From: Nocardia miyunensis NBRC 108239
GTDB lineage: Bacteria; Actinomycetota; Actinomycetes; Mycobacteriales; Mycobacteriaceae
DNA: 64,000 nucleotides
NCBI RefSeq assembly: GCF_001613065.1
Contig: NZ_BDBQ01000057.1
Location: forward strand, 1 to 64,000
Direction: 5' to 3'
Shown here: in pieces, positions 47,948 through 56,263 of the stretch
Layout of the letters: each line of letters begins with the position of its first letter
Position numbering within the stretch: position 1 is the first letter of the stretch
Made by a program: the position numbers and the translations under genes
Notes under the pieces: generated by a model
What the model was told of the DNA's origin: nothing
Database searches by the model: none
Seen by the model: the letters and a program-made list of their open reading frames with translations, nothing else

Positions 47948-49222
47948 TCAGGCGGCCCCGAGTTCGCCGCGCGCCGCGACGACCATCGCGTTGATCGCCG
48001 GCGGCAGGGTCTGCTCCGGGTCGGGCGCGAAGCGGGGGGAGTGGTTGGAGGCGGTCCCGGCGGGCAGCGCCATCTCCCGATGCAGGCCGATCCAATCCTC
48101 GGCGGTGTAGCGATCCGCGGAGAATCCGCCGATGTACCAGAACACCGATGCGCAGTTCGCCGCGGTGGCGAAGGCGCCGAAATCCTCACTGCCGGTGATT
48201 GGTCCGGGCAATGGGAAGGCGGGAAATCCGTTGGCGGCGAATGTAGTCAGCAGGCGGTCGGTATCGGCGACGCTGTTGACCGTCATCGGGAAGCTGTCGA
48301 ACACTTCGATCACCGGATCCTTGTGCGCCCCAGCCGATTCCGCCTCGGCGAAAGTCATCCGGCGCACGCCCTGCAACATCGTCTCGCGCGAGCCGGAGGT
48401 GAATGTCCGCAGACTCAACAGCATTTCGGCATTCTCGGCGATCACGTTCGGGCGATCGCCGACGTGCAGTGCGGCGGGCGTGAGCACCGGCGCGGACGGC
48501 AGCGAGGAATGCTGGGCGGCCAGGCCCTGCAGCCGCTGCACCAGGGCGGCGGCCATGGTCAGCGGATTCACCGCGGCATGCGGCATGGAGGCGTGCCCGC
48601 CCGAACCGGTCAGCTCGATCCGGATCGAATCCGACGCGGCCATCAGCGCCCCGCCGCGGGACAGGATCAGTCCGGCGGGAATCGGGCCGACGTGCTGACC
48701 CAGCACGATGCGCGGATGCGGGAAACGATCCAGCAGACCGTCGTCGAGCATGGCGCGCGCGCCGAAACCGGTCTCCTCCGCGGGCTGGAAGATCGCCACG
48801 ATCGTGCCCGGCGGATCGGACCACGCGGCCAGGCGCGCGCACGCGGCCAGCAACGCCGTGACGTGCACATCGTGCCCGCACGCGTGCATCACCCCCGGCT
48901 TGCGGGAGGCGTAGTCGAGTCCGGTCTCCTCCTGCACCGGCAGCGCGTCCATATCCGCGCGCAACCAGATCACCGGCCCCGGGCCGCCATCGAGCACACC
49001 GACCACACCCGTACCGCCGACGCCCTCGGTGACCTCCCAGCCCGGCATGGCCCGCAACTCGTCCGCGACCAGACGGGCCGTGGCGACCTCCGCGCCGGAG
49101 AGTTCGGGATTCGCGTGCAGGTGCCGGTAGACCTCCAGCCAGTGCTCGTCGACCGCGGGCATCGCCGTGACGGCGGCCAGACCGGCGCGCACCGCGCTCT
49201 CGATATCGGCGGGGGAGGTCAT
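47948..49222 (-). CDS. M20-family amidohydrolase/peptidase
   Basis: A 424-residue zinc hydrolase of the HipO/AbgB branch. Motifs: WLRADMDALPV, the metal motif MHACGHDVHVTALL, IFQPAEETGFGA with the catalytic Glu pair, and the C-terminal NHSPRFAPDPEQTL. These enzymes remove N-acyl or N-carbamoyl groups from amino acids. The ATG at 49222 has AGAAGGAG seven bases upstream; the longer frame to 49282 lacks one. The gene is convergent with the NlpC gene with eight bases between stops. Substrate unknown. Confidence 0.9.
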   Translation of the reverse strand: MTSPADIESAVRAGLAAVTAMPAVDEHWLEVYRHLHANPELSGAEVATARLVADELRAMPGWEVTEGVGGTGVVGVLDGGPGPVIWLRADMDALPVQEETGLDYASRKPGVMHACGHDVHVTALLAACARLAAWSDPPGTIVAIFQPAEETGFGARAMLDDGLLDRFPHPRIVLGQHVGPIPAGLILSRGGALMAASDSIRIELTGSGGHASMPHAAVNPLTMAAALVQRLQGLAAQHSSLPSAPVLTPAALHVGDRPNVIAENAEMLLSLRTFTSGSRETMLQGVRRMTFAEAESAGAHKDPVIEVFDSFPMTVNSVADTDRLLTTFAANGFPAFPLPGPITGSEDFGAFATAANCASVFWYIGGFSADRYTAEDWIGLHREMALPAGTASNHSPRFAPDPEQTLPPAINAMVVAARGELGAA

Positions 49223-49384
49223 CGGGCAGCTCCTTCTCCAGGGGAGATCAGGCAGGTTCGCGTCCCGCGCACCCGAACTCACTCATCTCCGGACCGGATC
49301 CGCGCGGCGGGGCACCGTGCGCATCATCGAGCATATGAGCAGCGGTGACCCTCGCGGCACCGAGGCGAGGTGAACGCTCGGCGA

Positions 49385-49888
49385 TCAGACCGGCGCGCCC
49401 TCACCGATGCGCTCGCGCTCGACCGCCTCGTCCTCGCTCTGGCGCGGAATGCCGACGGCGCGCGGATCGGCTGCGGCCGGATTGCCCTCGTACAGCGAGA
49501 TCTTGCGGTCCAGCACCGCGACGGTCTGTTGCAGCTCCTCGATCTGGGCCAGGACGTCGGCGCGGGTGCGCTGGAACATCGCCAGGCGCTCCGGGTACGT
49601 CGACTCGCCGGCGCGCACGAGTTCCGCGTAGCGGATCATGTCCGCCACGGACATGCCGGTGCAGCGCAACTTGCTGATCAGCGCGAGCCAGTCCACGTCC
49701 CGCTCGCTGAACCGGCGTTTCCCGGCGTGATCGCGGCCCACCGAATCCAGCAGCCCGATCCGCTCGTACCAGCGCAGGGTGTCGCGAGTCAGGCCGGACA
49801 GTTCGGACACCTCGCCGATCGAATAGTGCGCGCGCTCGTAATCGGGGTCGTCCTTGTCGGTGATCCGATCCCATGCGACCGTGCCCAT
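49385..49888 (-). CDS. MerR-family transcriptional regulator
   Basis: A 167-residue regulator with the MerR winged helix (YSIGEVSELSGLTRDTLRWYERIGLL, residues about 22-47, in pieces) and a coiled-coil dimer helix (RADVLAQIEELQQTVAVLDRKI). No cysteine cluster for metal sensing is seen, so it is more like the small-molecule or redox-linked branch. The tail is short and charged. The ATG is preceded by AAGGA. Which gene it controls is unclear; the M20 gene lies downstream on the same strand and the VOC gene upstream. The 234 bases between it and the VOC gene hold no gene. Confidence 0.88.
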   Translation of the reverse strand: MGTVAWDRITDKDDPDYERAHYSIGEVSELSGLTRDTLRWYERIGLLDSVGRDHAGKRRFSERDVDWLALISKLRCTGMSVADMIRYAELVRAGESTYPERLAMFQRTRADVLAQIEELQQTVAVLDRKISLYEGNPAAADPRAVGIPRQSEDEAVERERIGEGAPV

Positions 49889-50122
49889 AAACGTCGTCCT
49901 TCTCTGTCTTCGGCCTTCGCTCCGCTCCGGCGAGTTCGCGGCCCCCTGAGCCCGTCGCCGGGCCCGGTGTCGGGCACTCGTGCTGGATCCTCGGCCTGCG
50001 CTCCGTGTGGCTGTTCGACTGCTTCCGCTCGACTCCAGCTGTATGGCAGTCGCCCGCCGGTTGTGCGCCGAACTCCCGATCCATTCTGCCGGAATTCACC
50101 GCGACGTGGCCGGGGCAGCCGG

Positions 50123-50491
50123 TCAGGAGCGCTTCGGGATCTCCTGCACCGCCCACTTGTTCCCGTCGGGGTCCGCGAAATAGGTGAACAGGCCCCAGCC
50201 TTCGTCCTTCACGGGCGTGGCCGCCACGCCCGCGGCCGTCAGCTCCTGATACGCCTGCTCGGCGCTGGCGACGACGACCTGCATGCCGACCACGCTGCCG
50301 GGTGCGGCATCGGTGATGCCCCTGCCGATGGCGATCGAACATCCGGAACCGGGCGGAGTGAGCTGGACGAAGCGGATGTCCTCGGTGGGACTCTCGTCGT
50401 AGTCGGCATTGAAGCCGATACCGGTGTAGAACTCCTTGGCGCGATCGACGTCGGTGACGGGGATGGCGACTAACTCGATTCTCCAGTCCAT
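50123..50491 (-). CDS. VOC-superfamily (glyoxalase-like) protein
   Basis: A 122-residue vicinal-oxygen-chelate protein of one double beta-alpha-beta-beta-beta unit. It reads WRIELVAIPVTDVDRAKEFYTGIGF at the start and YFADPDGNKWAVQEIP at the end, both standard for the fold. Members are glyoxalases, dioxygenases or antibiotic-binding proteins. A single-domain VOC protein cannot be assigned further. ATG 50491 is preferred because it puts the first strand at the N-terminus; the frame is open to 50563. It may be in the regulon of the neighbouring MerR protein, which is inference. Confidence 0.85.
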   Translation of the reverse strand: MDWRIELVAIPVTDVDRAKEFYTGIGFNADYDESPTEDIRFVQLTPPGSGCSIAIGRGITDAAPGSVVGMQVVVASAEQAYQELTAAGVAATPVKDEGWGLFTYFADPDGNKWAVQEIPKRS

Positions 50492-50606
50492 GCGCACAGG
50501 ATCGCACCGGGCACCGACAGGTTTCGTTCGTCGCGCGGCGGGCCGAATCCGCACCCCTTCCATCAGGACCGCGTGAAAAGGACCGGACGAGCGGGAAGAG
50601 TCGGCC

Positions 50607-50618
50607 TACGCTGGATTC
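50607..50618 (+). promoter_or_regulatory. -10 box of the small membrane protein gene
   Basis: TACGCT (50607-50612) ends six bases before the ATG at 50619, so the transcript is probably leaderless. A weak -35 (CGGACG, 50584-50589) lies 17 bases upstream. Confidence 0.4.
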
Positions 50619-50819
50619 ATGGCCAAAGAGATCGATCGGATCCGCGCCAAATCGGCGCTCGAGACGATCAGAGAGAGTCCGCTCATCGCCGCGATCGCAC
50701 TGTTGCCGGTGCTCGTGGTCCTGGGCGTCGTGTGGTGGCTGACCAACTGGTTCGTGGCCCTGGTGCTGCTGATCGTGTTCGGTGTGGTCGTCGTGGTCCG
50801 CGGGAGGATCATCAGCTAG
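50619..50819 (+). CDS. Small two-helix membrane protein
   Basis: A 66-residue protein: a charged N-terminal helix (EIDRIRAKSALETIRES), then two closely spaced hydrophobic helices (LIAAIALLPVLVVLGVVWWL and FVALVLLIVFGVVVVV) and a basic end. The composition and a well-placed -10 box support it as a real gene despite its size. I do not recognise a family. It sits between the VOC gene and the convergent sixA gene, with 17 bases to the latter. Confidence 0.6.
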   Translation: MAKEIDRIRAKSALETIRESPLIAAIALLPVLVVLGVVWWLTNWFVALVLLIVFGVVVVVRGRIIS

Positions 50820-50836
50820 CCGCGTCCCCGCGGGAG

Positions 50837-51328
50837 CTACCGCGGGACGTGGAAGCGCACCAGATCACCCGTGCCGGCGTCCAACTCGGCCCAGGTCCGG
50901 TCGAATTCCAGGATCGCCAGCGCGGAGGTCGGGAATTTGCGGCTGAGTTCCGCGGCCGGTTCGGAATCGCGGTTGGCGGCCAGTTCCCAAGCCGTCCAAG
51001 GCATTCCGGGGGCGTGCCCGACCACCAGCAGGGTCCGCACATCCGGTTCGGTGAGCTGGATCAGCTCGATCAGCGTGCGCGGTGACGCCTCGTAGATCGC
51101 GGATTCGAACTGCACGGGGGCGGTGACGGCGGTCGCGGCGAGCGTCTCGCGGGTGCGCACCGCGGTGGAACAGCACACCGCGTCGATCGCCGGTTGCGTC
51201 TCGCGCAGCCAGTCACCGGCGAGCGCCGCCTCGCGCCGTCCGCGCGGCGCGAGCGGCCGATCGTGATCGACGACACGTTCGGGGTATTCGGATTTTCCGT
51301 GCCGCATCAGAATCAGGGTCCGCACCAT
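50837..51328 (-). CDS. sixA: SixA-type phosphohistidine phosphatase
   Basis: A 163-residue histidine phosphatase with the catalytic RHG motif (LMRHGKSEYPERV, Arg9-His10-Gly11), STAVRTRETL, and a second His in VVGHAPGMP. Small size and these motifs fit SixA, which removes phosphate from histidines of phosphotransfer proteins. The exact target is unknown. It starts from ATG 51328. It may equally act on small phosphate esters. Confidence 0.85.
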   Translation of the reverse strand: MVRTLILMRHGKSEYPERVVDHDRPLAPRGRREAALAGDWLRETQPAIDAVCCSTAVRTRETLAATAVTAPVQFESAIYEASPRTLIELIQLTEPDVRTLLVVGHAPGMPWTAWELAANRDSEPAAELSRKFPTSALAILEFDRTWAELDAGTGDLVRFHVPR

Positions 51329-51429
51329 AGCCGATACGGTAGGCCGACCGGGCCGAACCGGGGCTCGGGCATGCCGTGCGAGGCGGTATTCGGGTTACCG
51401 AAACCCTGTTTCGGCGCATCCTGATGAGA

Positions 51430-51439
51430 GAGACGTCTC
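51430..51439. promoter_or_regulatory. Palindrome GAGACGTCTC upstream of fprB
   Basis: A perfect 10-bp palindrome 124 bases before the fprB ATG, in the gap shared with the divergent sixA gene. A possible operator; nothing else supports it. Confidence 0.25.
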
Positions 51440-51562
51440 ACTCTCGAGGCACACTGAAGGTGGCGTCACAACCATTGCTCGCGGGCATCGGGTGTGATGC
51501 CCGTCCCGCTCCGAGCCCGGCGCGGGTACGGCCCCATGATTGTTTTCGAGGATCTGCGAGAT

Positions 51563-53230
51563 ATGGCCTATGTGATCACGCAGCGCTGTTGCGACGATGC
51601 CAGCTGCGTACCCGAGTGCCCGGTCGATTGCATTCGTCCGACTCCGGAGCAACCCGAGTTCGCGACGACCGAGCAGCTGTACATCGACCCCGACACCTGT
51701 ATCGACTGCGGTGCCTGTGTTGATGCCTGCCCGGTGGAGGCCATCTTCTCCGAGGACGATCTGAGCGCGTCCCTGGCGCGATTCGCCGACATCAACGCCG
51801 CGTACTTCCAGCGTCATCCGCTGGAATCGAATTTCGATCCGCTGGTGACTCCGGCGCGTCCGCCGAAGGATCTCGGTACGCTGCGGGTCGCGATCGTCGG
51901 GGCCGGGCCCGCGGCCTGCTACGCCGCCGAGGAACTGCTGCGCCGCGCGGACGTCGAGGTGGAGATGTTCGACCGCCTGCCCACCCCGTGGGGGCTGGTG
52001 CGCGCCGGCGTCGCCCCCGACCATCCGGGCACCAAGGGCGTGTCGAGCATGTTCGAGAGCGCCTTCCGTCGCGAAACGCTGCAGTACCACCTGAACGTCG
52101 AGGTGGGTAAACACATCTCGCACGAGGAACTGGTGAATCACCACCACGCGGTGATCTACGCGGTCGGCGCGTCCACCGACCGCCACCTGGACGTTCCCGG
52201 CGAGGATCTGCCCGGTAGCCACTCCGCCACCGAGTTCGTCGCCTGGTACAACGGCCACCCGGACTACGCCGAGCGCACCTTCGACCTGTCGGGTGAGCGC
52301 GCGGTCATCGTCGGCAACGGGAACGTCGCGCTGGACGTGGCCCGCGTGCTGACCCTGGACGCGGACGAGCTGGCCAAGACCGATATCGCCGACCACGCCC
52401 TGGACGCCTTGCGGCAGAGCAACATCCGCGAGGTCGTGGTGCTGGGCCGGCGCGGTCCGCTGCAGGCCGCGTACACCTCCTCGGAGTTCCTGGCCCTGGG
52501 CCACCTGAAGGGGATCGACGTCGTCATCGATCCGGCGGATCTCGAATTGGATCCGGAAAGCCAAGCGCTGCTGGATGATCCGGACATCGAGCCCTCGCAG
52601 AAGCTGAAATACGAACTGGCGCAGGAGTATGCGGCCAAGACGCCGAATCCGGACAACAAGCGCATCGTCTTCCGCTACCTGACCTCACCCACCGCGGTGA
52701 CCGGTGAGGGGCACGTCGAGGCGGTGCAGATCGTGCACAACGAGCTGGTCGCCGAGAACGGGCGCGTGGTGGCGCGGGCGTCGGATCGCACCGAGGTCCT
52801 GACGGCCTCGATGGTGCTGCGTTCGATCGGCTACCGCGGCCAGCCGGTGGGTGAGCTGCCCTTCGACGAGCGCAGCGGCACCATCCCGAATGAGCACGGC
52901 CGGGTCGTCGCGGACGGCTCGCATCTGCCGGGCATCTACGTTTCGGGCTGGATCAAGCGCGGCCCGCGCGGTGTCATCGGCTCCAACCGGGTCGACGCCA
53001 CCGAGACCGTGGAGCAGCTGCTCGCCGACTTCACCGCGGGCAAACTCCAAGCGCCGCAAGCTGATCGGGCCGCGCTGAAGGCCCTGCTGGCCGAGCGTCA
53101 GCCGGATCTGGTGGACCGTGAGGGCTGGAAGGCGATCGACACCGCCGAACGCACCGCGGGCAAATCCGGCGGCCGCCCCCGCGTCAAGCTCACCACCCGC
53201 GAGGACCTGCTCAAGGCCGCCCGGGGGTAG
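51563..53230 (+). CDS. fprB: Ferredoxin-NADP reductase with N-terminal ferredoxin domain, FprB-like
   Basis: A 555-residue fusion. Residues 1-75 are a 7Fe/8Fe ferredoxin with Cys9 or 10, Cys15, Cys19-Pro for one cluster, and Cys46, Cys49, Cys52, Cys56-Pro for the other. Residues 105-555 are an adrenodoxin-reductase-type flavoprotein: RVAIVGAGPAACYAAEEL, TPWGLVRAGVAPDHP, VIVGNGNVALDVARVL, GWIKRGPRGVIG. M. tuberculosis FprB (Rv0886) has the same fusion. It moves electrons from NADPH to ferredoxin and on to P450s. ATG 51563 starts at the ferredoxin fold; the longer frame to 51494 adds a non-conserved piece. A strong terminator follows. Confidence 0.93.
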   Translation: MAYVITQRCCDDASCVPECPVDCIRPTPEQPEFATTEQLYIDPDTCIDCGACVDACPVEAIFSEDDLSASLARFADINAAYFQRHPLESNFDPLVTPARPPKDLGTLRVAIVGAGPAACYAAEELLRRADVEVEMFDRLPTPWGLVRAGVAPDHPGTKGVSSMFESAFRRETLQYHLNVEVGKHISHEELVNHHHAVIYAVGASTDRHLDVPGEDLPGSHSATEFVAWYNGHPDYAERTFDLSGERAVIVGNGNVALDVARVLTLDADELAKTDIADHALDALRQSNIREVVVLGRRGPLQAAYTSSEFLALGHLKGIDVVIDPADLELDPESQALLDDPDIEPSQKLKYELAQEYAAKTPNPDNKRIVFRYLTSPTAVTGEGHVEAVQIVHNELVAENGRVVARASDRTEVLTASMVLRSIGYRGQPVGELPFDERSGTIPNEHGRVVADGSHLPGIYVSGWIKRGPRGVIGSNRVDATETVEQLLADFTAGKLQAPQADRAALKALLAERQPDLVDREGWKAIDTAERTAGKSGGRPRVKLTTREDLLKAARG

Positions 53231-53256
53231 AACCCGTTCGGGGACAACAGAATCGA

Positions 53257-53292
53257 GAACGCCGGAGAACTCGCATCGGTTCTCCGGCGTTC
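53257..53292 (+). terminator. Terminator of fprB
   Basis: Perfect 14-bp arms GAACGCCGGAGAAC (53257-53270) and GTTCTCCGGCGTTC (53279-53292) with an 8-base loop, 26 bases after the stop. Followed by CGTTCGTT. Confidence 0.85.
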
Positions 53293-53427
53293 CGTTCGTT
53301 CCCGGTGCGGATACGCGGTACGTCGCCGGGGGCGATATCGGATTTCGCGGCGGCACTCGTTGCCGTGATGCGGCCGTCGCCACGGTGGGGTTCGATCCGT
53401 CGGCCGACGCTGCTCGGAGGCCGTCCT

Positions 53428-54201
53428 TCACTCCGGCAGCGGGCCGATCCGCACGGTCGTGGTGGTGGTGCCGCCGACCACGAACCACAGGCGTAAGGCG
53501 GCCTCCCCGGTGCGGTCGCCGGATTCGAAGCGGCTGCGCACGCTGAGGTGTTGCCGCGCGAGCACCGGTTCGATGTACTCGATGACCGCCCGGTGCGGGC
53601 CCGCGACGAGTTTGGGGATGTCGATCAGGTAGTGCTCCACGGCCTGCCAGTACACGCTGGTGTTGATGTGGTTGTAGAGATCGATGTCGGTGGCGCGCAA
53701 CGGGAACGGCAGATCGGTGTCCGATTCCGCGGGCGCCAGATCGGTCAGCCACTGCCGCCAGCGCAGCCGGGTCTCGGTGGTGGTGCGGGCCAGGTGGGCC
53801 AGGCCCTGATCGCTGATCCGGGTCGGCATATTGGTCGACTCGTTGAGGTTGATCCAGAAAGCCTCGGTCTCGATCAGGCCGCCGTTGTCACTGGTGATCC
53901 GGACCCGCATATTCGCCCAGCGAGTCGACATCGCCGAACACCACCGCCGCAACTCCACCCGATCCGGCCACAGGATCGGCCGCACCACGTCGATGACGGT
54001 GCGTCGCACGATCCACACCGGATCGGTGCGATGGAAGAAGCCGGCCTCCAGTTCCTCCCAGGCGACATCCTGCAGATAACGGGCAACGGTATCGAGCCGC
54101 ACGCGGTTGTACGGATCCACATCACCGGTGCGGACAGGCCACGACGTGGTGAAGCCGATGCCCTCCTGCGGAAGCGGGGCGAGTGGCTGATCGAGTGACA
54201 C
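53428..54201 (-). CDS. Acyl-ACP thioesterase family protein
   Basis: A 257-residue double-hotdog protein of the acyl-ACP thioesterase family. N-terminal half: WPVRTGDVDPYNRVRLDTVARYLQDVAWE in pieces, with the helix following the first strand. C-terminal half: ATDIDLYNHINTSVYWQAVEHYL, which holds the Asp-Asn-His catalytic pattern. It would release fatty acids from acyl carrier protein or CoA. The start is GTG 54201, chosen for GAGGAG five bases upstream. It is divergent from the first kinase gene. Confidence 0.88.
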   Translation of the reverse strand: MSLDQPLAPLPQEGIGFTTSWPVRTGDVDPYNRVRLDTVARYLQDVAWEELEAGFFHRTDPVWIVRRTVIDVVRPILWPDRVELRRWCSAMSTRWANMRVRITSDNGGLIETEAFWINLNESTNMPTRISDQGLAHLARTTTETRLRWRQWLTDLAPAESDTDLPFPLRATDIDLYNHINTSVYWQAVEHYLIDIPKLVAGPHRAVIEYIEPVLARQHLSVRSRFESGDRTGEAALRLWFVVGGTTTTTVRIGPLPE

Positions 54202-54412
54202 TGGTGCTCCTCGCGCTGCACGTTGTGCCGCGTTCTCGTGCGGTGCTTCTTGTGAATGACTTTACGGTGCGGGCGGTGCAGCGTTACGCGGAGAGGGCGG
54301 TACCAGTGCGTAGCATTCGTCCGTTTCGCCCGGGAACCGCGGGCCAACGGACGGGCGGGGCGGCGGTTCGCTCGGTACTATGCCGACAGGCACGGGAGGG
54401 GAGGCCACCGCG

Positions 54413-56263
54413 ATGAAGCAGTTGGGGGCGAATGATCCGCGGAGTGCGGGGCGGCATCGGCTGCTGGCGGTGATCGGGCAGGGAGCCATGGGGCGGGTGT
54501 TGCTGGGGCGTGCGCCGGACGGGCGGCTGGTCGCGGTCAAGATGGTGCACCGGCATCTCGCGCGGAGCCCGGAGTTCCGGGAACGTTTCCGAATGGAAGT
54601 GCAAGCGTCGCAACGGGTTACCGGCGCGTACACCGCCGCGGTCATGGATGCCGATCCGGATGCTCCCGAGCCGTGGCTGGCCTCGACGTACGTCCCCGGA
54701 CCGTCGCTGCGCGAGGCCGTCGAACAGTCCGGGCCGTTACCGCTGGGCGGTCTGCGGCTGCTCACCGCGGGTCTGGCCGCCGCGCTGCTGGAGATCCACC
54801 GCGCGGGCATGATCCACCGCGATCTCAAGCCCGCCAACGTCCTGCTCGGCGCGGAAGGCCCCCGGGTCATCGACTTCGGCATCGCCCGAGCCCTCGAGAC
54901 CCGGACCCAGCTGACCTCGACCGGATCCCCGATCGGCTCCCCGGCCTTCATGTCCCCCGAACAGGCCGGGGGAGACGAACTGACCACGGCCAGCGATGTG
55001 TTCTCCGTGGGCGGGATGCTGGTCCTGGCCGCGTCGGGGCAGAACCCGTTCACCGGCGCGTCCGCGCCGCAGACGCTGTACAACGTCGTGCACGCGCGCG
55101 CCGATACCGGCGCGGTGCCCGCGGCCCTGCGTACCGTCGTGGACGCGTGCCTGGCGAAGAACCCGGCGCACCGGCCGACCGCGGAACAGTTGCTGGGTGC
55201 GGTGGAGGCGGTGTCGGCGCGGGCCGCGTGGCCGTCCGAGGTGCAGCGGGCCATCGCCCGGGATGCGGCCGAGGCCCAGCGGTGGGACGAGTCGGACGGG
55301 CAGCCGTCCGAACCCGCGGGTGGGCGTCGGTGGTGGGTGATCGCGGCGGCGATCGTGACCGTCGTCGGGGTCGTCGGCGCGGGAGTCTTCGCGCTGACGC
55401 ACGGCCGGTCCGCCGCACCGGATCCACTGGCGCACCGGACCCTGGCGATATCCGACGATCAGTTGCGCACGGTCGACACCTGCCGACTGCTGGGCGCCGA
55501 TGTGATCGGTTCCCTGGGACAGCCCGCGCAGCCGGTGCTGACGAACTCCTCGGTGTGTTCGGCGAAGGTGACGCTGTCCGGCGGTCGGCAGCCGACGATG
55601 ACGGTCGGCGTGGGCGTCGCGGCGCCCGATGTCGTGCGGACCGCGGACTCACTGGCGGACCAGCCCGTTCTGGACACCAGGGCGGGCAACCGCGCCTGCG
55701 GTCGCGCCGTCCGGGCGGGCGCGCAGTCGAAGGTGGCGATCGAGTTCACGGTCGCCGATGCCGACGGTGACTCGTGCGCGCCGGCGATGGCCGGGTTGAA
55801 GTCCGCACTCACGCGTCTGGTGACGAATTCGCCCACCGCATCGCTGTCGAGACAGTCCGTGGTGCGGGTGGATCCGTGCGCGTCGGTGGATTCCTCGGTG
55901 ATCGGCGCGGCCGTCGGTTCGGGCGTCTCCGCGTCGGCGATCGATGTGCACACCTGCCAGTGGCAGGGCACGGGCCTCGGCATGAAATTGCAGACGACCG
56001 AAACCGCACGGCTGGACAACAATCCGAAGTATCAGCAGGTCGGCATCGGCGGCGAGATCCAGCTCGCACCGCATCAGGCCGCCCGCCTGGTCGACGCCGA
56101 CGGCACCTGCTCGACCTATCTGATGGTGCAACCGACCACCGGCGATCGAGGGGAGACGATCGCGGCGATCGCCCACCCCGTCACGCCCGCATCCTCCGGA
56201 AAAGCCTGTGGTGCAACCGAATCGGTGATCGGTTCGGTTCTCGAGCGATTGGGTTACACCTGA
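54413..56263 (+). CDS. Transmembrane Ser/Thr protein kinase, first of a tandem pair
   Basis: A 616-residue receptor kinase. The Hanks-type domain covers about residues 12-275: loop IGQGAMGRVLLG, Lys43, HRDLKPAN with Asp137, DFG Asp154, and SPAFMSPEQA. A single membrane helix (WWVIAAAIVTVVGVVGAGVFAL) follows near residue 305. The external part of about 285 residues has spaced cysteines (CRLLGADVIG, CSAKV, CGRAV, DPCASVDSSVIG, CQWQG, CSTYL, CGATESVIG), reading as two DUF3558-like modules. ATG 54413 has GGGAGGGGAGG upstream, and TACTAT at 54376 may be its -10 box. Its stop overlaps the second kinase. Confidence 0.9.
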   Translation: MKQLGANDPRSAGRHRLLAVIGQGAMGRVLLGRAPDGRLVAVKMVHRHLARSPEFRERFRMEVQASQRVTGAYTAAVMDADPDAPEPWLASTYVPGPSLREAVEQSGPLPLGGLRLLTAGLAAALLEIHRAGMIHRDLKPANVLLGAEGPRVIDFGIARALETRTQLTSTGSPIGSPAFMSPEQAGGDELTTASDVFSVGGMLVLAASGQNPFTGASAPQTLYNVVHARADTGAVPAALRTVVDACLAKNPAHRPTAEQLLGAVEAVSARAAWPSEVQRAIARDAAEAQRWDESDGQPSEPAGGRRWWVIAAAIVTVVGVVGAGVFALTHGRSAAPDPLAHRTLAISDDQLRTVDTCRLLGADVIGSLGQPAQPVLTNSSVCSAKVTLSGGRQPTMTVGVGVAAPDVVRTADSLADQPVLDTRAGNRACGRAVRAGAQSKVAIEFTVADADGDSCAPAMAGLKSALTRLVTNSPTASLSRQSVVRVDPCASVDSSVIGAAVGSGVSASAIDVHTCQWQGTGLGMKLQTTETARLDNNPKYQQVGIGGEIQLAPHQAARLVDADGTCSTYLMVQPTTGDRGETIAAIAHPVTPASSGKACGATESVIGSVLERLGYT